From contig NC_056032.1 in assembly GCF_004379255.2 (NCBI RefSeq), forward strand, positions 33,279,024-33,343,023: a stretch of 64,000 nt of DNA. The letters run 5' to 3'. Shown one piece after another: positions 35,001 through 46,479 of this stretch. The stretch is from Salvia splendens. Its lineage: Eukaryota; Streptophyta; Magnoliopsida; Lamiales; Lamiaceae. The notes below the pieces were generated by a model that saw only the letters and a program-made list of their open reading frames with translations, searched no databases and was not told the DNA's origin. Position numbers and translations under genes: made by a program. How positions within the stretch are numbered: position 1 is the stretch's first letter; each line of letters opens with the position of its first letter.

Positions 35001-37950
35001 AGAACGAAAACTTCCCGGTGATTATTAACAGCAGCTTGACCGAGGGACAAGAAGAGGAACTGCTGAATGTAATTAGGAGAAACAAGAAAGCCATTGGGTA
35101 GACGCTCTCTGACTTGGTTGGAATCAGTCCAGATATGTGTATGCATCACATTCGTTTAGAAGAAGGAGCAAAGGCATGTAGGGACCCGCAACGCAAGTTG
35201 AATCCGAACATGAGGGAAGAAGTGCTGAAGGAAGTATTGAAGCTGCTATCCCTATGAATCATATATTCCATACCAGACAGTGAATGGGTTAGTCCTGTAC
35301 ATATGGTACCAAAGAAGTCAGGAATACAGGTAGTTAAGAACGATAAAAATGAGTTGGTCCCCACTCGACTTGTTACTGGGTGGAGGATATGTATTGACTA
35401 CCGGAAGCTGAACGAGGCTACTAAGAAGGATCACTTCCCGCTACCTTTCATTGATCAGATGTTGGAGAGGCTGGCAGGTAAGCAATATTTCTGTTTCCTG
35501 GACGGATATAGTGGATATGTTCAAATCTATGTGGATCCCGAGGATCAAGAGAAGACAACTTTCACGTGTCCCTTTGGAACGTACGCTTATAGGAGGATGC
35601 CGTTTGGTCTCTGCAATGCGCCAGGGACTTTCCAGCGGTGTATGATGAGCATTTTCTCGGATCTCCTAGAGGATTGCATCGAGATTTTTATGGACGACTT
35701 CACTGTGTACGGGAATTCATTTGACTCGTGTTTGGCGAGTTTGGATATAGTGCTGAGGAGGTGCCAGGAAAAGCATTTGGTTTTGAATTTCGAGAAATGC
35801 CACTTTATGGTCCCTGAAGGAATTGTCCTAGGGCATGTAGTATCGGAAAGAGGGATACAGGTAGATCAAGCAAAAATCGATGTCATCTCGAAACTGCCTT
35901 ACCCGACGAATCAGAAAGAGGTGAGAGGATTCCTAGGGCATGCGGGATTTTATAGGAGGTTTATAAAGGATTTCGCAAAGATTGCTCAACCACTCACTCA
36001 CTTATTGCATAACGATGTGGAGTTTGAGTTCGATGAGGAGTGCAAAAGGGCTTTTCAGTTGTTGAAAGATAGACTAGTATCTGCCCCCATTATTAGAGCG
36101 CCCAACTGGAATCTACCCTTTGAAATTATGTGTGACGCAAGCGACTATGCCGTGGGAGCAGTGCTAGGTCAAAGAATTGATGGAAAAAGCTATGTGATCT
36201 TTTATGCATCCAAAACACTGAATCAAGCTCAGAAGAATTATGACACCACCGAAAAAGAAATGCTGGCGGTGATATACTCATTTGAGAAATTTCGCCGTAT
36301 TTGCTGGGGTCGAAGGTGATCGTTTTCACGGACCATGCAGCTATTAAGTACTTGCTGGCAAAGAAGGAGTCTAAACCAAGATTAATCCGTTGGGTATTAC
36401 TTTTACAAGAATTCGATTGGGAAGTTAAGGATAAGAAAGGAACTGAGAACAAGGTGGCTGACCACCTAAGTCGTATCTTTCAAGGGGAGACCGAGGAAGC
36501 AATTCCAGATGCATTCCCCGAGGAGCATTTGTATTATCTGGAAGAACTCCCTAGACCCATCAATTGGGAAAAGCTCATGGCATTAATAGGTCCAGGGGAT
36601 GCCGAGAAAGGGAAATGTCAGACAAACATTGAGCCATGGTTCGCTGACCTGGCAAATTACTTAGTCACTGGAGAGGTACCCAGTTCCCAAGAAATCTCCC
36701 GGGCCCAGAAGATGAAATTGAAGAGTGAGGCCAAGTACTATTTCTGGGATGACCCGTATTTGTGGCGAATGGGAGCCGACCAAGTTATCCGGAGGTGTAT
36801 CCCAGAGTGGGAACAGAGGGATGTGCTGAACCATTGCCATGCCCTAGCGTGTGGAGGTCACTTTGGACCTAGGAAGACCGCAAGGAAGGTGTTGGACAGT
36901 GGGTTTTACTGGCCCACGTTGAATAAGGATGCTTTTGAATTCTGTCAGAACTGTGTGAGGTGTCAACAGACCGGGGGAATCTCCAGGAGGGACGAAATGC
37001 CACAAGTTCCAATAATTGTATGTGAGATCTTCGATGTCTGGGGGATGGACTTCATGGGTCCATTTCCGTCTTCATACGGAAACACCTACATACTTGTGGC
37101 AGTAGATTATGTTTCGAAGTGGATAGAGGCAAAAGCAACAGCATCGTGTGAAGCTAAAGAGGTAGCGAAGTTCCTTAGAGCTAACATTTTCAACAGGTAC
37201 GGAGTACCCAGAGCTATAATATCTGACAATAGGACGCATTTCCGCAACCGGACTATTGAAGCTCTAATGAGAAAGTACGGAGTTCACCATCGCCTCTCCA
37301 CACCATATCATCCTCAGTCCAACGGCCAAGCGGAAATATCAAATAGAGAAATCAAAGCGATCCTGGAAAAAACGGTGAATCCGTCGAGGAAAGACTGGAG
37401 CAAGAGAATTGATGATGCATTATGGGCATATAGAACAGCATATAAAACGCCCATTGGAATGTCTCCTTACAGGTTAGTATTTGGCAAGATGTGTCACCTA
37501 CCGGTGGAAATTGAGCACAGGGCGTACTGGGCGGTCAAAGAGATTAATATGAGTCCTCGAGCTTGTGAGGGAGAGAGGAAACTACAACTCCAAGAGTTGG
37601 AAGAATTGCGACTTGAATCTTACGAGTCAGCAATGTGGTACAAGGAAAAGACAAAATTGTGGCATGATAAAAATCTCCGGACCAAGGAACTGCAAGTTGG
37701 GCAGAAGGTTCTCCTGTTCCAGTCCCGGCTCAAGTTAATGCCCGGCAAGTTAAAGTCCAAATGGATTGGGCCATACACTGTTGTGAGTCTGCGTGCAAAT
37801 GGATGAGTAGAAATCCAGGGAAGTTCTTCAAACTCTACTCCCTTCCTTGTCAATGGTCATCGTCTGAAGGTGTTTAGGGATGCCTCGGAGATGTGTGTAT
37901 TGGACGAAGTGCCGCTACACGCGCTTCTTGATATCCGCAAACGGGTCTAG
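32067..37950 (+). pseudogene. Athila-1 gag-pol, degraded
   Basis: It is homologous along its length to the intact minus-strand gag-pol at 52684-58701. Gag occupies 32067-33593. A TAG at 33594-33596 interrupts the frame, which reopens at once. Protease region: [13 protein letters not shown] near 34430. A deletion of about 160 bp with frame change lies at about 34980, removing the low-complexity link before RT. In-frame stops follow at about 35100 (TAG for a Trp codon) and 35257 (TGA for Gly). RT has FMDDF near 35690. A one-base loss near 36294 shifts the frame in RNase H. Integrase (36301-37806) keeps HHCC and the DDE residues, but one Gln-Gly after the second Asp is changed to Asn-Arg. A TGA at 37804-37806 cuts the C-terminus, which would end at 37950. 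Confidence 0.92.
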
Positions 37951-38532
37951 GAAGGAAGTGTTCTTAAAGATTTCCTGGGTCGAGTTACTGAAAAGTTTTT
38001 ATACCCTGACCTGGGGAATCTTGAGAACACTCGTAAGAAATTTTGTAAATATTTAATCGCTTTTCGTAAATCTAGAAAACCCAAACAAAATAAAAAAATA
38101 ATCTTCCAAAAATATTTTCGAAATACCAGACTCTTTGGGAATGTTTTTGATACTGTCATACCCTAAAACCGAGGAGTCTGGCGTTTCAAGTTTTTGTTTA
38201 AATGTTTTTTTTCCTAAGTACGGTTTTGCAGAAGGAATTTGCTAGGGCGAGGAGTTGAGAAGTAAAGTTTTGGAGGGAGTTGGCACCAGTTCGAATTTCA
38301 AAGGACACCTTTATGGGAAGGCGTGCAGTCGCTAGCGTCATGTCTGCAACCGCCTGCAAACCGTCCTCTCCCATACCTATCGGTTAATAACCGTGTTCTC
38401 TTTTCATTTTCCCTTATTCACTCTCTCTCTACTTCCAGAATTCTCCAAACTTCTCTCTAGGTTTTCTTTCTCTAACCCTAATCAAAGAAATTTCTGCCCT
38501 AGTTTTTGTCAAGATTTTCTAATGAATTCTTC
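37951..38532 (+). other. Athila-1 pol to env-position intergenic region
   Basis: Non-coding link of about 580 bases. It is matched in position and length by 52070-52683 in Athila-2, with related stretches such as the CAAGCGGTGCAGG-like and LTR-like GGTCTAG motifs. No ORF or PPT-like tract stands out. Confidence 0.5.
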
Positions 38533-41276
38533 ATGGATAACAAGCCGAGTACCGGAAACACTTCAGGGTCCGCCGATTCAAGTGCGGCGGCGTTTATGGC
38601 GGATATACTACAAAAATTTGGGGGATCAGAAAAGGCGATGGAGGCATTTGCCATGTTCGCGGCGGTAATGGGGAAATCTGCACCAGCCGTTTCTACAACT
38701 GCCGTATCACAACCAGGAACTTCAGGGGTTTCAACACCCAAACTGGTGGCTGCCCCAGAACCCACCACCGCTGTACCAGAAGAAGCCGTCACTGTTCAAG
38801 AACCAACCACCGCAGAATCTCGCGAAGAAGAAGCAGATCTGACCGCGGGGTTGGAGTTGTTGGCCGTAAGTGAGCCTAGGTTAGGTTCTGTCACTGAGGA
38901 GGGGGAAACCCTTGTTGTGAAGGAATTTACAGAGGGGGAAACCCCTGTTTTGGAGAAGTTGGTCGAGGGGGAAACCCCTGTTGTTGGTTGCGATGTTCCA
39001 ACGGGCGGCGAAGCCCTAACTTCTGAAAGACAATCGGCGAGGGAAACCCCAGAAGTGGTTAAGGGCACCGAAGCCCAATTTGTTACGGGAAGTCCGGGTG
39101 GGGTAGAGACCCCTGTTTACATCGAGGGGGCAACCCCATTGATTGGGAAGGAAGACGACCTCGCGTCTGGCGAGGCACAGGAACCCGTCGACGACGGGAT
39201 GACTCTAATGGTGGATCTGACTGATGTCCCTGATGGGACCGATTCACCGGTAAACGCAAGGGAAGCAAGGAGGCAGGCTCGTCGGAGTCTGCATGATGAG
39301 ATAGACGAAATCGTCCAGCAACGGAGGAGGACATGCTGGGTCGTGGGGCCGCAACACCTGAGCAGGCAGATTCTCCCAGACCTGACGATGGGGAGAACGA
39401 CGAGGAGAAGCGCAGACGCGCGGTCGAGAGGAAGAGGAAGGGGAAGCAGATCGCTCCTTTCTCGACCAAGAAAGCAAGAGGGAAGTCCGCCGACCATTCT
39501 CCCTCTCCACCTGCTAAAATATCGTCCGATGCCGAGTCGGAAAGCCATAATGAGTCCAGTGACTCCGAGGAAGATCAAGGAGTGGAGCTCAATTTTGAGC
39601 CGAAAGAAATCTGGATAACTAAGGAACTGCTGAATGCGATGGGGAAGTTTGATGACCCAAAACGTACAGCGGTATATGCAGAGAAGAGTGCCGTGGGGAA
39701 ACATGCCAAATCGGGAAAGAAGTACGATTCAGCAGAGCTTAAGGGGATCTCAAGCAATGACGAGTTTCGGGGGTATATAGAGGCAATCGGCTTTGACTGG
39801 TTGCTAAAGCATAGCACCCTTGAGGTTCCAATAGACGTGGCACGAGAATTTTTCTCGACTTTCCGGTTTAAATCCACCACCGACTTGGATGCCGATTCCA
39901 TTAACCTCAGGCTCTTCAATGAAGAGCATGTGATGAGCATCAGGGAGTGGACTCTACGGATGGGTCTACTAACGCGTACGGAAGATGACGAAGGTTTATG
40001 GAATGAGAGAATGGTTGGTCCACCAAAACTCACGCCAGGTTTCAAAGCGCAGAGCGCATGGGAGTTCTTGACTCATCCGAGGGTGGGTCAATTTAAAACT
40101 AGTTGTTTGAAGGCTCACCACATCGAAGACAGGGTTCTGAGGTTCGCCCAAACCTTCATTAGCTACAACCTGATGGGCACAGCCAACACCGCCTTGACAA
40201 CCGCCGACCTATACTTTACCTGGTGCATGGCCACGGGTGTACGTGTTCATTTGGGCTACTGGTTAGCTCAAGCCTGCCACCAAGTAACTGCCAATCCCTC
40301 CCGGCATCTATACACATACCACCTTCTGGGAGCTTATCTGCAGCGCAATGTGATTATGAAGATCCACAAGGCTTGCCGGGAGGTGAAGATGTGTCTACCT
40401 CCCGAGGTTTTCAATATGGAGTACTTCTTCAACAAGGGGCTGCTAATCATGCACAAGAGGGATGTCTGTTTTTACGAGGTTGGTAAACCGGAGGCCCAGA
40501 TCAAACATGAACAAGAGGTGGCGGGTGTTAAGGACGTTGCTGATGCAGGTGAAGCCAGGAAGCCAGTTGTGGAGGTGGATGCAATGAGAAAGGAAGTCAG
40601 TTGGATGAGATCCGAGATTCAAAAAGTGATGGAAGGGATTGTGGCCCTGCGGGGTAAAGGAAAAGACAGTGGTGAAGCTGAGAGAGTAAGGAAGGAAGTT
40701 GCCGGAGTACGAACAGGAATGGTAGAAATCAGATCGGAGGTTCAGAAGGTCAGGGAGGAAATGGTGGCCCTCAAGGGGCGCGTTTCTGATCTGGTGGCAA
40801 TGTCGACCCGATGCACTGAGAAGATGACGGAGGGTGTCACGTTAATGATGGCAATGATAAAGTGGTTGCGCGAGAAATTCCCGGACGCACCAATATTACT
40901 TCCTGGACCTAGTGGAGGACCCAGGGCGCCAAGTCCAGAAGATCTATCTATCCGGAAGCAGCCACAAGTCACCAAGCCTCTAATCACTTCGTCCTCTACT
41001 AGACCCATGACCTTGAAGAAGACCGTACCCGGACAGACTGACGTGAGGAAAGAGAAGCCGGAATCACCGGCAAGAAAGAAAGCTAAAGTGACCCAACAGG
41101 CTGTGCCACCCAAGTCTGGCTCCCGAGGGGGGCCAGACCCCGAATTAATTTCCCCCAACCCAAGTAACTTTTACTTTTCGTCTTTTATTGCTTTCTGTCT
41201 CTGCTTTTTGTTTGTTTTAATGTTCTGTGCCAGCATGCTTGCTCTGTACATATGTGTTGCTACTTTCCACACTTAG
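38533..41276 (+). pseudogene. Athila-1 env-position ORF, one frameshift
   Basis: It is placed where some gypsy elements carry an env-like gene; function is unproven. The first frame runs 38533-about 39330 and starts MDNKPSTGNT. The second runs from about 39330 to 41276; a one-base loss near 39320-39330 separates them, judged from Athila-2. The N-terminal half is acidic with repeated GETPV units. A basic stretch KRKGKQ could act as a nuclear signal. The conserved core (RGYIEAIGFDWLLKHSTLEV to LLGAYLQRNVIMKIHKACRE) is the kind of domain annotated as Athila ORF-1 or putative plant transposon protein. A heptad-rich coiled coil follows at about 40540-40800, and the last 35 residues are strongly hydrophobic (about 41167-41270). 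Confidence 0.8.
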
Positions 41277-41384
41277 CCCAATTTCTGGTCTAAGTGTGAG
41301 AAGGGGTTGAGCTGTTTTGCATGTTTGGTTTTGGTTGTTGTGCTTTCTCCCTCTTAGCCCGGTGTACGGTCTAAGTGTGAGAAG
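41269..41384 (+). repeat. Two conserved hairpins after the Athila-1 env-position ORF
   Basis: CACACTTAG and CTAAGTGTG form a 9-bp stem (41269-41299) that includes the ORF stop codon. A second, CTTAGCCCGGTGTACGGTCTAAG type stem, lies at 41351-41384. Athila-2 has counterparts at 49080-49120 and 49161-49200. The 3' arms TCTAAGTGTGAGAAG resemble the sequence at the 3' PPT, TTTAAGTGTGAGCAG. Confidence 0.75.
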
Positions 41385-41469
41385 TTTATTTGTTTGGTTT
41401 TCTGCTTTACATGTTTGTACTTCCCTATTTACCCCCATTCACTAGGATGGCTTGGGGACAAGCTTGAGT

Positions 41470-41489
41470 GAAGTGGGAGGGGGAGGGAA
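41470..41489 (+). promoter_or_regulatory. Internal polypurine tract of Athila-1
   Basis: GAAGTGGGAGGGGGAGGGAA lies about 1 kb upstream of the 3' LTR. Athila-2 keeps a matching purine run in its sense strand around 48977-48995. It could prime a second plus strand, as central PPTs do. Confidence 0.5.
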
Positions 41490-41819
41490 TAGGTGCAGTC
41501 TGTGGCTGTAAGTCTTATAGTTTTTTGAGGTCTTGTCTGTGTGTTACGTGTTGCATGAGCTAGTGGATACAATAAGGCAGAAATATTCCCTTAGTAAGAG
41601 CGATTGAAGATAGGATACACGTCAACTTTGGTGCCCTCTTCCTTAATAAACTAAAAGCGGTTTGGATGAAGTGATGACGATAGAGGATACCTTAGATAAC
41701 CTAGCTGTGCAGCCTTACTATAAAGTGAGTTATAAGCCTAAACACTTTGAGCTAACTTGTAAAAAATGGGCAGCCACTTGATGCTTAGGGAGTAGAGTAT
41801 AAAGGAGAAAAAATGGGTT

Positions 41820-41950
41820 ATGAAGGAATAAGCTGGACAAAGTCCAGAGCTGGTGGTATAAGCTGGACGAAGTCCAGGAAAATGAGGTATAAGCTGGACG
41901 AAGTCCAGGAGAAAAAAAAAGAAGGTATAAGCTGGACGAAGTCCAGGGGG
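41820..41950 (+). repeat. Four tandem mini-hairpins in Athila-1
   Basis: The unit GGTATAAGCTGGACGAAGTC plus CAGG recurs four times. The cores are 41833-41847 (one base changed, AAA loop), 41863-41877, 41894-41908 and 41932-41946. Each core CTGGACGAAGTCCAG is a 6-bp stem with a 3-base loop. Confidence 0.9.
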
Positions 41951-42497
41951 AAAATAAAAGAAGAGAAAAATGAGCTTAATTATCTAAGGGCGGGAAGTAA
42001 AAATTACCTGACCTAGGAAATATTTGCCTTACCCAGAAAAGAGGGGAGATAATAAAAAGGGGAAACTCTCAAAACCCAACGCATCAGTGGTGTAACTTTA
42101 ACCTTGGAGCGTTTTTGGTCCTAACATCCCTGGTGAGGAATGAGTGATCGAGCGAACCTAACCGCTAGGAAATCCATAGGTTTCTTGACAAACTGACGAA
42201 CTGTTTGGGTTGACGAAGGAAGAAGGAGGATTTGGAGACTGTAGACGATCGGAGAAGACTTAAGCTTGTGGGGACAGTCGCCTAAAAGTTGAAGCTAGTG
42301 CATGATTATGTGTTGTGTTTTGTATTCTTTGTGTGTTATTTTCTTTTCTGAGTCTGTTAGTTTTCTAGGTCTAGGTTTTTGTTTTTGTTAAATCTTATTT
42401 GTAGGATCGTTCTTGGAAACCATGCATTGAAATTCGCCTTATTTCATTTTCTTGTCTTTCATACTTGAGGACAAGCATGGTTTAAGTGTGAGCAGTT

Positions 42498-44002
42498 TGA
42501 TAAGGCTAATTTCATGCATAGGTCTAGGGCTTTAATTCGTGAAATTTCTGGGTCTAACACGCGTTTTAAGCCAGGTGTATGAAGATTTTCGCCAGGTCCA
42601 GCAAAGAAGGGAGACAGTTGCGTGGACCTAGGAAGAAGGCGAAAGAGTGGACATTATGCGGAAAATTGCTCGACGGAGGAAGCCTCGGAGTTGAAGGGTA
42701 GAATAGAGATTTCTACGAAGACTCTAGAAGGTTATGTCCACGTCTATAAAAGAGAGAAGCATGCACGCTGGAGGGATCTTCTCGGTTGGAGACCTCGCCA
42801 ACAGCTTGTAGCTTAGTTCACTTTTCTTCACACACTTGGGTTCTTTCGTGGGAAATTCAGGGCATACTTGGGGTTCACTTCTAGCTTACACACTTTTCGA
42901 TCTGGTGGTAACACCGTCCTACTTGAGGGCGAAGAAACAATTTATTTTCTGTTACGTTTCTGCTGAATTCGCCGAGCTTCGCTGTTCGATGCTCGGACCT
43001 CTTTGTTTTCTGGATATTCTCTGTGTTTATGCAAGTTTCGTTTTAGTTTATGCCGACTGTGTTGATCTTTGTGTGTCGATTATGTTTACTTGAATTCTGA
43101 GTTGGATTGTTGGAGTTGGTTGTTTTCTAGATTATCGCAGGTTTGTGGATGAATCGAGTTCTTAACTTGTTGATGTCGTAGGGTTGTCTGTGATTGTTGG
43201 GATCTGGAGTTGATTTGAGTAGATCTTTGAGAATCGGAGCTATGGAGTTGATTGTGCTGGGTGTTGAGTTCGGATGTCTTGGATCCGGAGTGGATTAAGC
43301 ATTCGATGTGAATCTGAGTCATGTTGGTTTAATTTTATGCCTAGCTTACGTGTTTTCGTTTCATTTCGTTCAGTTTATGTAGATCTGATGTACTTCCGAT
43401 TCGTAGCGAGTTTCCGGCGTCCCGATTTCTATACTCTGTTCGAATCTAGGAGTATGCTCTGTTTTCTTCATTTACGTTTCTGAGTTGGATAGGAAATTGC
43501 ATGAGTTTGTTAGTTGCAGCTTTTACCATACTTACCTTATTTGAATGTCCTGGTCCCCACTTTTTAATTCTTCCTGCCTAGTCATATTTAGTTAATCATT
43601 TACACGGTCTAGCGAGCTATTGTTTCTTTCGGTGTTGATGTCTGATTTTACAAGTATTCTGTTTCTTAGGTCTAGCATTTAAATTCTGTGCCTAGGTCTA
43701 GTGGTAGTTGTTATAAACCTCAACCCTTTGCGTGGCAGCAGCCGCTTGTTTCCAGAGTCTCTAAACACTACTCACGAATCCATCTTCGTGGGATCGACCC
43801 TACTTCCCTATACTAATTTAATAGTAATTTGGGTTGAGGGATTAATTTTTGAAGGAGAGTCGAGCGTGTCCAACGACAACAACACTCTGTGTTCCTTAGG
43901 TTCCTGGACCTAGTGATCCAGTGGATTTAAGAAGCGCGGTGTCTTGACTGAGCACTTGTATTAGTGTTCCCTGTAAGCACACGAAACACACTCGACCCGA
44001 TT
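42498..44002 (+). repeat. Athila-1 3' LTR, missing its last 18 bases
   Basis: Starts TGATAAGGCTAATTTC after the purine-rich GTGTGAGCAGT. It matches the 5' LTR through ACCCGATT at 44002, then diverges into a palindrome. A 31-bp internal deletion near 43140 lies between similar TTTGTGG motifs. Most differences from the 5' LTR are C/T and G/A, as expected of methylated DNA. Confidence 0.9.
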
Positions 44003-44020
44003 AACGCCCGATCGGGCGTT
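44003..44020. repeat. Perfect 18-bp palindrome at a deletion junction
   Basis: AACGCCCGATCGGGCGTT is its own reverse complement. It sits exactly where the Athila-1 LTR ends and copia sequence resumes. A second, imperfect CCCCGGACCGGG follows at once. Confidence 0.9.
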
Positions 44021-44540
44021 TAGACCCCCGGACCGGGCAAACTCTCTGAAATATTCCAAGAATGTTATTTTTAATCCTTTTAAGATGCATATAGATGTTA
44101 TATGACTTGTTAATCACCAAAGTGGTCTTGTTATATGATATTATGATTATGGAAAAGGATGAAAGATTATTTATTGATCATGATTAAATGATGCTATAAA
44201 TGACATGAAAGTTTATTGATCAATAACTTTATTATCTATATACTTGGAGATCACCCAAAGGTGGATCATTGTGTATGAGTTAATAAAACGAAAAGGATTA
44301 ATCTTGTCTACAGTTTCATATGTAGTATGTATACCCAAATGAAACATGCTTATTTGATATGTGTATGATATAATTGGTCATTAAAGTTAATTCAAGCATC
44401 AATGAAAGTATGTGTGTTTAAGTATTGCCCAAAGGTTGCTTGAATGCATGTTGTTTAAAGTTTATTACAATTATCTGAATCGGTGTTAAAGTTCAAAGCA
44501 CTAATTGTGAGCATGTATAAATGTTGCAGCCTCATCTAAT
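44021..44540 (+). other. Copia untranslated leader
   Basis: AT-rich non-coding DNA before the copia gag start. It lacks a tRNA-Met-type primer site (TGGTATCAGAGC), so the PBS is in the deleted part. Confidence 0.55.
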
Positions 44541-46474
44541 ATGTATGCATCTGCAAACTCTGTCGTAAAGTTCAATGGGCAGAACTATGGTGAATGGTCA
44601 GAACAGATCCGGTTTTCACTGGGTGTTATGGCACTTGACCATGCCATACTTACGGAAGATGAGCCTGCAGCCATTACGGAAGAGAGCTCTGAAACGGACA
44701 AGTCTCGATATGAGACTTAGGAGCGGTCTAACAGGCTAAGTCTCAATCTTATGAGGATGACGATGGCGGAAAGTTTTAAGCCATCTATGCCTAAGACAGA
44801 GAATGCAAGGGAATTCATAGAAAAGATAAAGGAGTGTTCACAATCGGAATTGGCTGACAAGTCAATTGTGGGGAGCTTAATGAGTGAGCTCACTACAAGA
44901 AAGTTTGACTGGTCCCAACCTATTCACGATCATGTAACATACATGTCAAACTTGGCAGCAAGGCTCTCGACCTTGGGAATGGAGGTTCACGAACAGTTCT
45001 CGGTTCAATTCATCATAAACTCTCTTCCTATTGAATTTGGCTAATTCCAGGTGAATTATAACACCATAAAAGAAAAATGGAATTTTAAAGAACTAAAGGC
45101 CATGTTGGTACAAGAGGAAGGGAGACTAAAGAATATGGGTGGCCAAGTTGTGAATCTAATGGGTCATGGAGGAGCAAGCACCAGTAAGGGAAAGTCAAGT
45201 AAAAGGAACAAACGCAAGGATTCTTCTTATCCTAATGGCCCCGAAAAGAAGATCCAGAAGGAAAGGAAGTGTTTCTTCTATAGAGAAACGGGACACTTCA
45301 AGAAGGATTGTCCGAAAAGAAAGGCATGGTTTGATAAGAAAGATAAACATAATAGTTTCGTTTGCTAATCGAATCTTATTGAAGTGCCTGATAATACTTG
45401 GTGGTTAGACTCTGGTGCTACTACTCATGTGTCTCATATTGAACAGGGATTCAGTACGATCCAGCCTATAAAAGGAAGTGGGCAATTCGTGTTCATGGGA
45501 AACAGGATGAAGGCACAAATTAAAGGCATCGGGACCTACAGACTAATCTTAGACACATGCTGTCATATAGATCTTAAGGAAGTCTCTATGTACCGGATTG
45601 TGCTAGAAATCTTGTATCTGTTAGTAGGTTGGATAGATTAGGATTTAAAATCAAGTTTGTAAATAGTGTATTCACATTGTACAAAAATGATTACTTCTAT
45701 GGAAATGGTACTTTGTTTGATTCACTCTACAGTTTCAATCTTGATGCAAAATTTCTTGAATCCTTGTTTAATATTGAAAGTAGAGGCATAAAACGTAGTA
45801 TGTCAAGTGAATGTTCGGCTTACTTGTGGCATCAAAGACTAGGTCACATATCCAAAGAAAGGATAATGAGGTTGGTAAAGAATGAAATTCTTCCTCAATT
45901 GGATTTTAGTGATCTAGATATGTGTATAGATTGCATAAAGGGGAAGCAAACTAAACACATAGTCTAGAAATCAGCCACAAGGAGTTCTCAACTTCTTGAG
46001 TTAATTTATACTGATATATGTGGTCCTTTTGATGCACCTTCGTGGGATGGTAGAAAATATTTTATCACATTTATTGATGATTTCTCACGGTACGGTTATA
46101 TATATATCTATTGCGTGAAAAGGCTGAATCAGTGAATGTCTTGAAGATATTCATAGATGAAGTAGAAAGGCAACTAGATAGAAAAGTAAAGGTTGTGAGA
46201 TCAGATAGAGGTGGTGAATTCTATGGAAAGTTTAATGAGTCTGGACAATGTCCGGGCCTATTTGCAAAATACCTCGAAAGTAAGGGCATTTGTGCACAGT
46301 ATACAATGTCCGGTACTCCGCAACAAAATGGTGTAGCGGAGAGGCGGAATCGTACTCTTTTGGATATGGTTAGATGCATGTTAAGTGGATGTAATTTACC
46401 TCTTTCGTTGTGGATTTATGCATTAAAGACTGCAACGTATATGTTCTTGGATTCCTAGTAAGGCAGTTCCAAAG
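44541..46474 (+). pseudogene. Copia gag-protease-integrase, degraded
   Basis: The UBN2-type gag begins MYASANSVVKFNGQNYGEWS. In-frame stops occur in the YET*ERSN segment (about 44718), at 45042-45044 and at 45366-45368. The zinc knuckle reads CFFYRETGHFKKDC, so the second Cys is replaced by Tyr. The protease motif WWLDSGATTHVS is at about 45397. A frameshift near 45600 precedes the GAG-pre-integrase HQRLGH segment. The integrase shows YTDICGP, VRSDRGGEF and GVAERRNRT, the three acidic positions, but with a TAG at 45965-45967, a frameshift near 46105 and a TAG at 46456-46458. Athila-2 interrupts it right after VPKTP. Confidence 0.9.
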
Positions 46475-46479
46475 ACCCC
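46475..46479. repeat. Target site duplication ACCCC of Athila-2 (left copy)
   Basis: ACCCC is repeated at 60309-60313 on the far side. Excising the element rejoins the copia coding sequence as VPKTPFELWTGRKPS. Confidence 0.95.

Larger units (their letters stand above)
30409..44002 (+). mobile_element. Athila-lineage Ty3/gypsy retrotransposon 1 (plus strand, degraded)
   Basis: Its order is 5' LTR, tRNA-Asp PBS, gag-pol, env-position ORF, structured non-coding region, PPT, 3' LTR, about 13.6 kb. Lineage is based on the gag and RT/IN sequence style, a PBS complementary to tRNA-Asp, and the extra ORF after pol. The two LTRs differ at roughly 28 positions in about 1.5 kb by eye, plus one 31-bp deletion. 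That fits the several stops and frameshifts in its genes. The final 18 bases of the 3' LTR are missing and no right target duplication exists. Confidence 0.92.

Noticed and set aside
43086..43322. Minus-strand ORF in the Athila-1 LTR
   Set aside because: Low-complexity LTR sequence, no start context or homologue; its counterpart in the other LTR is not kept.
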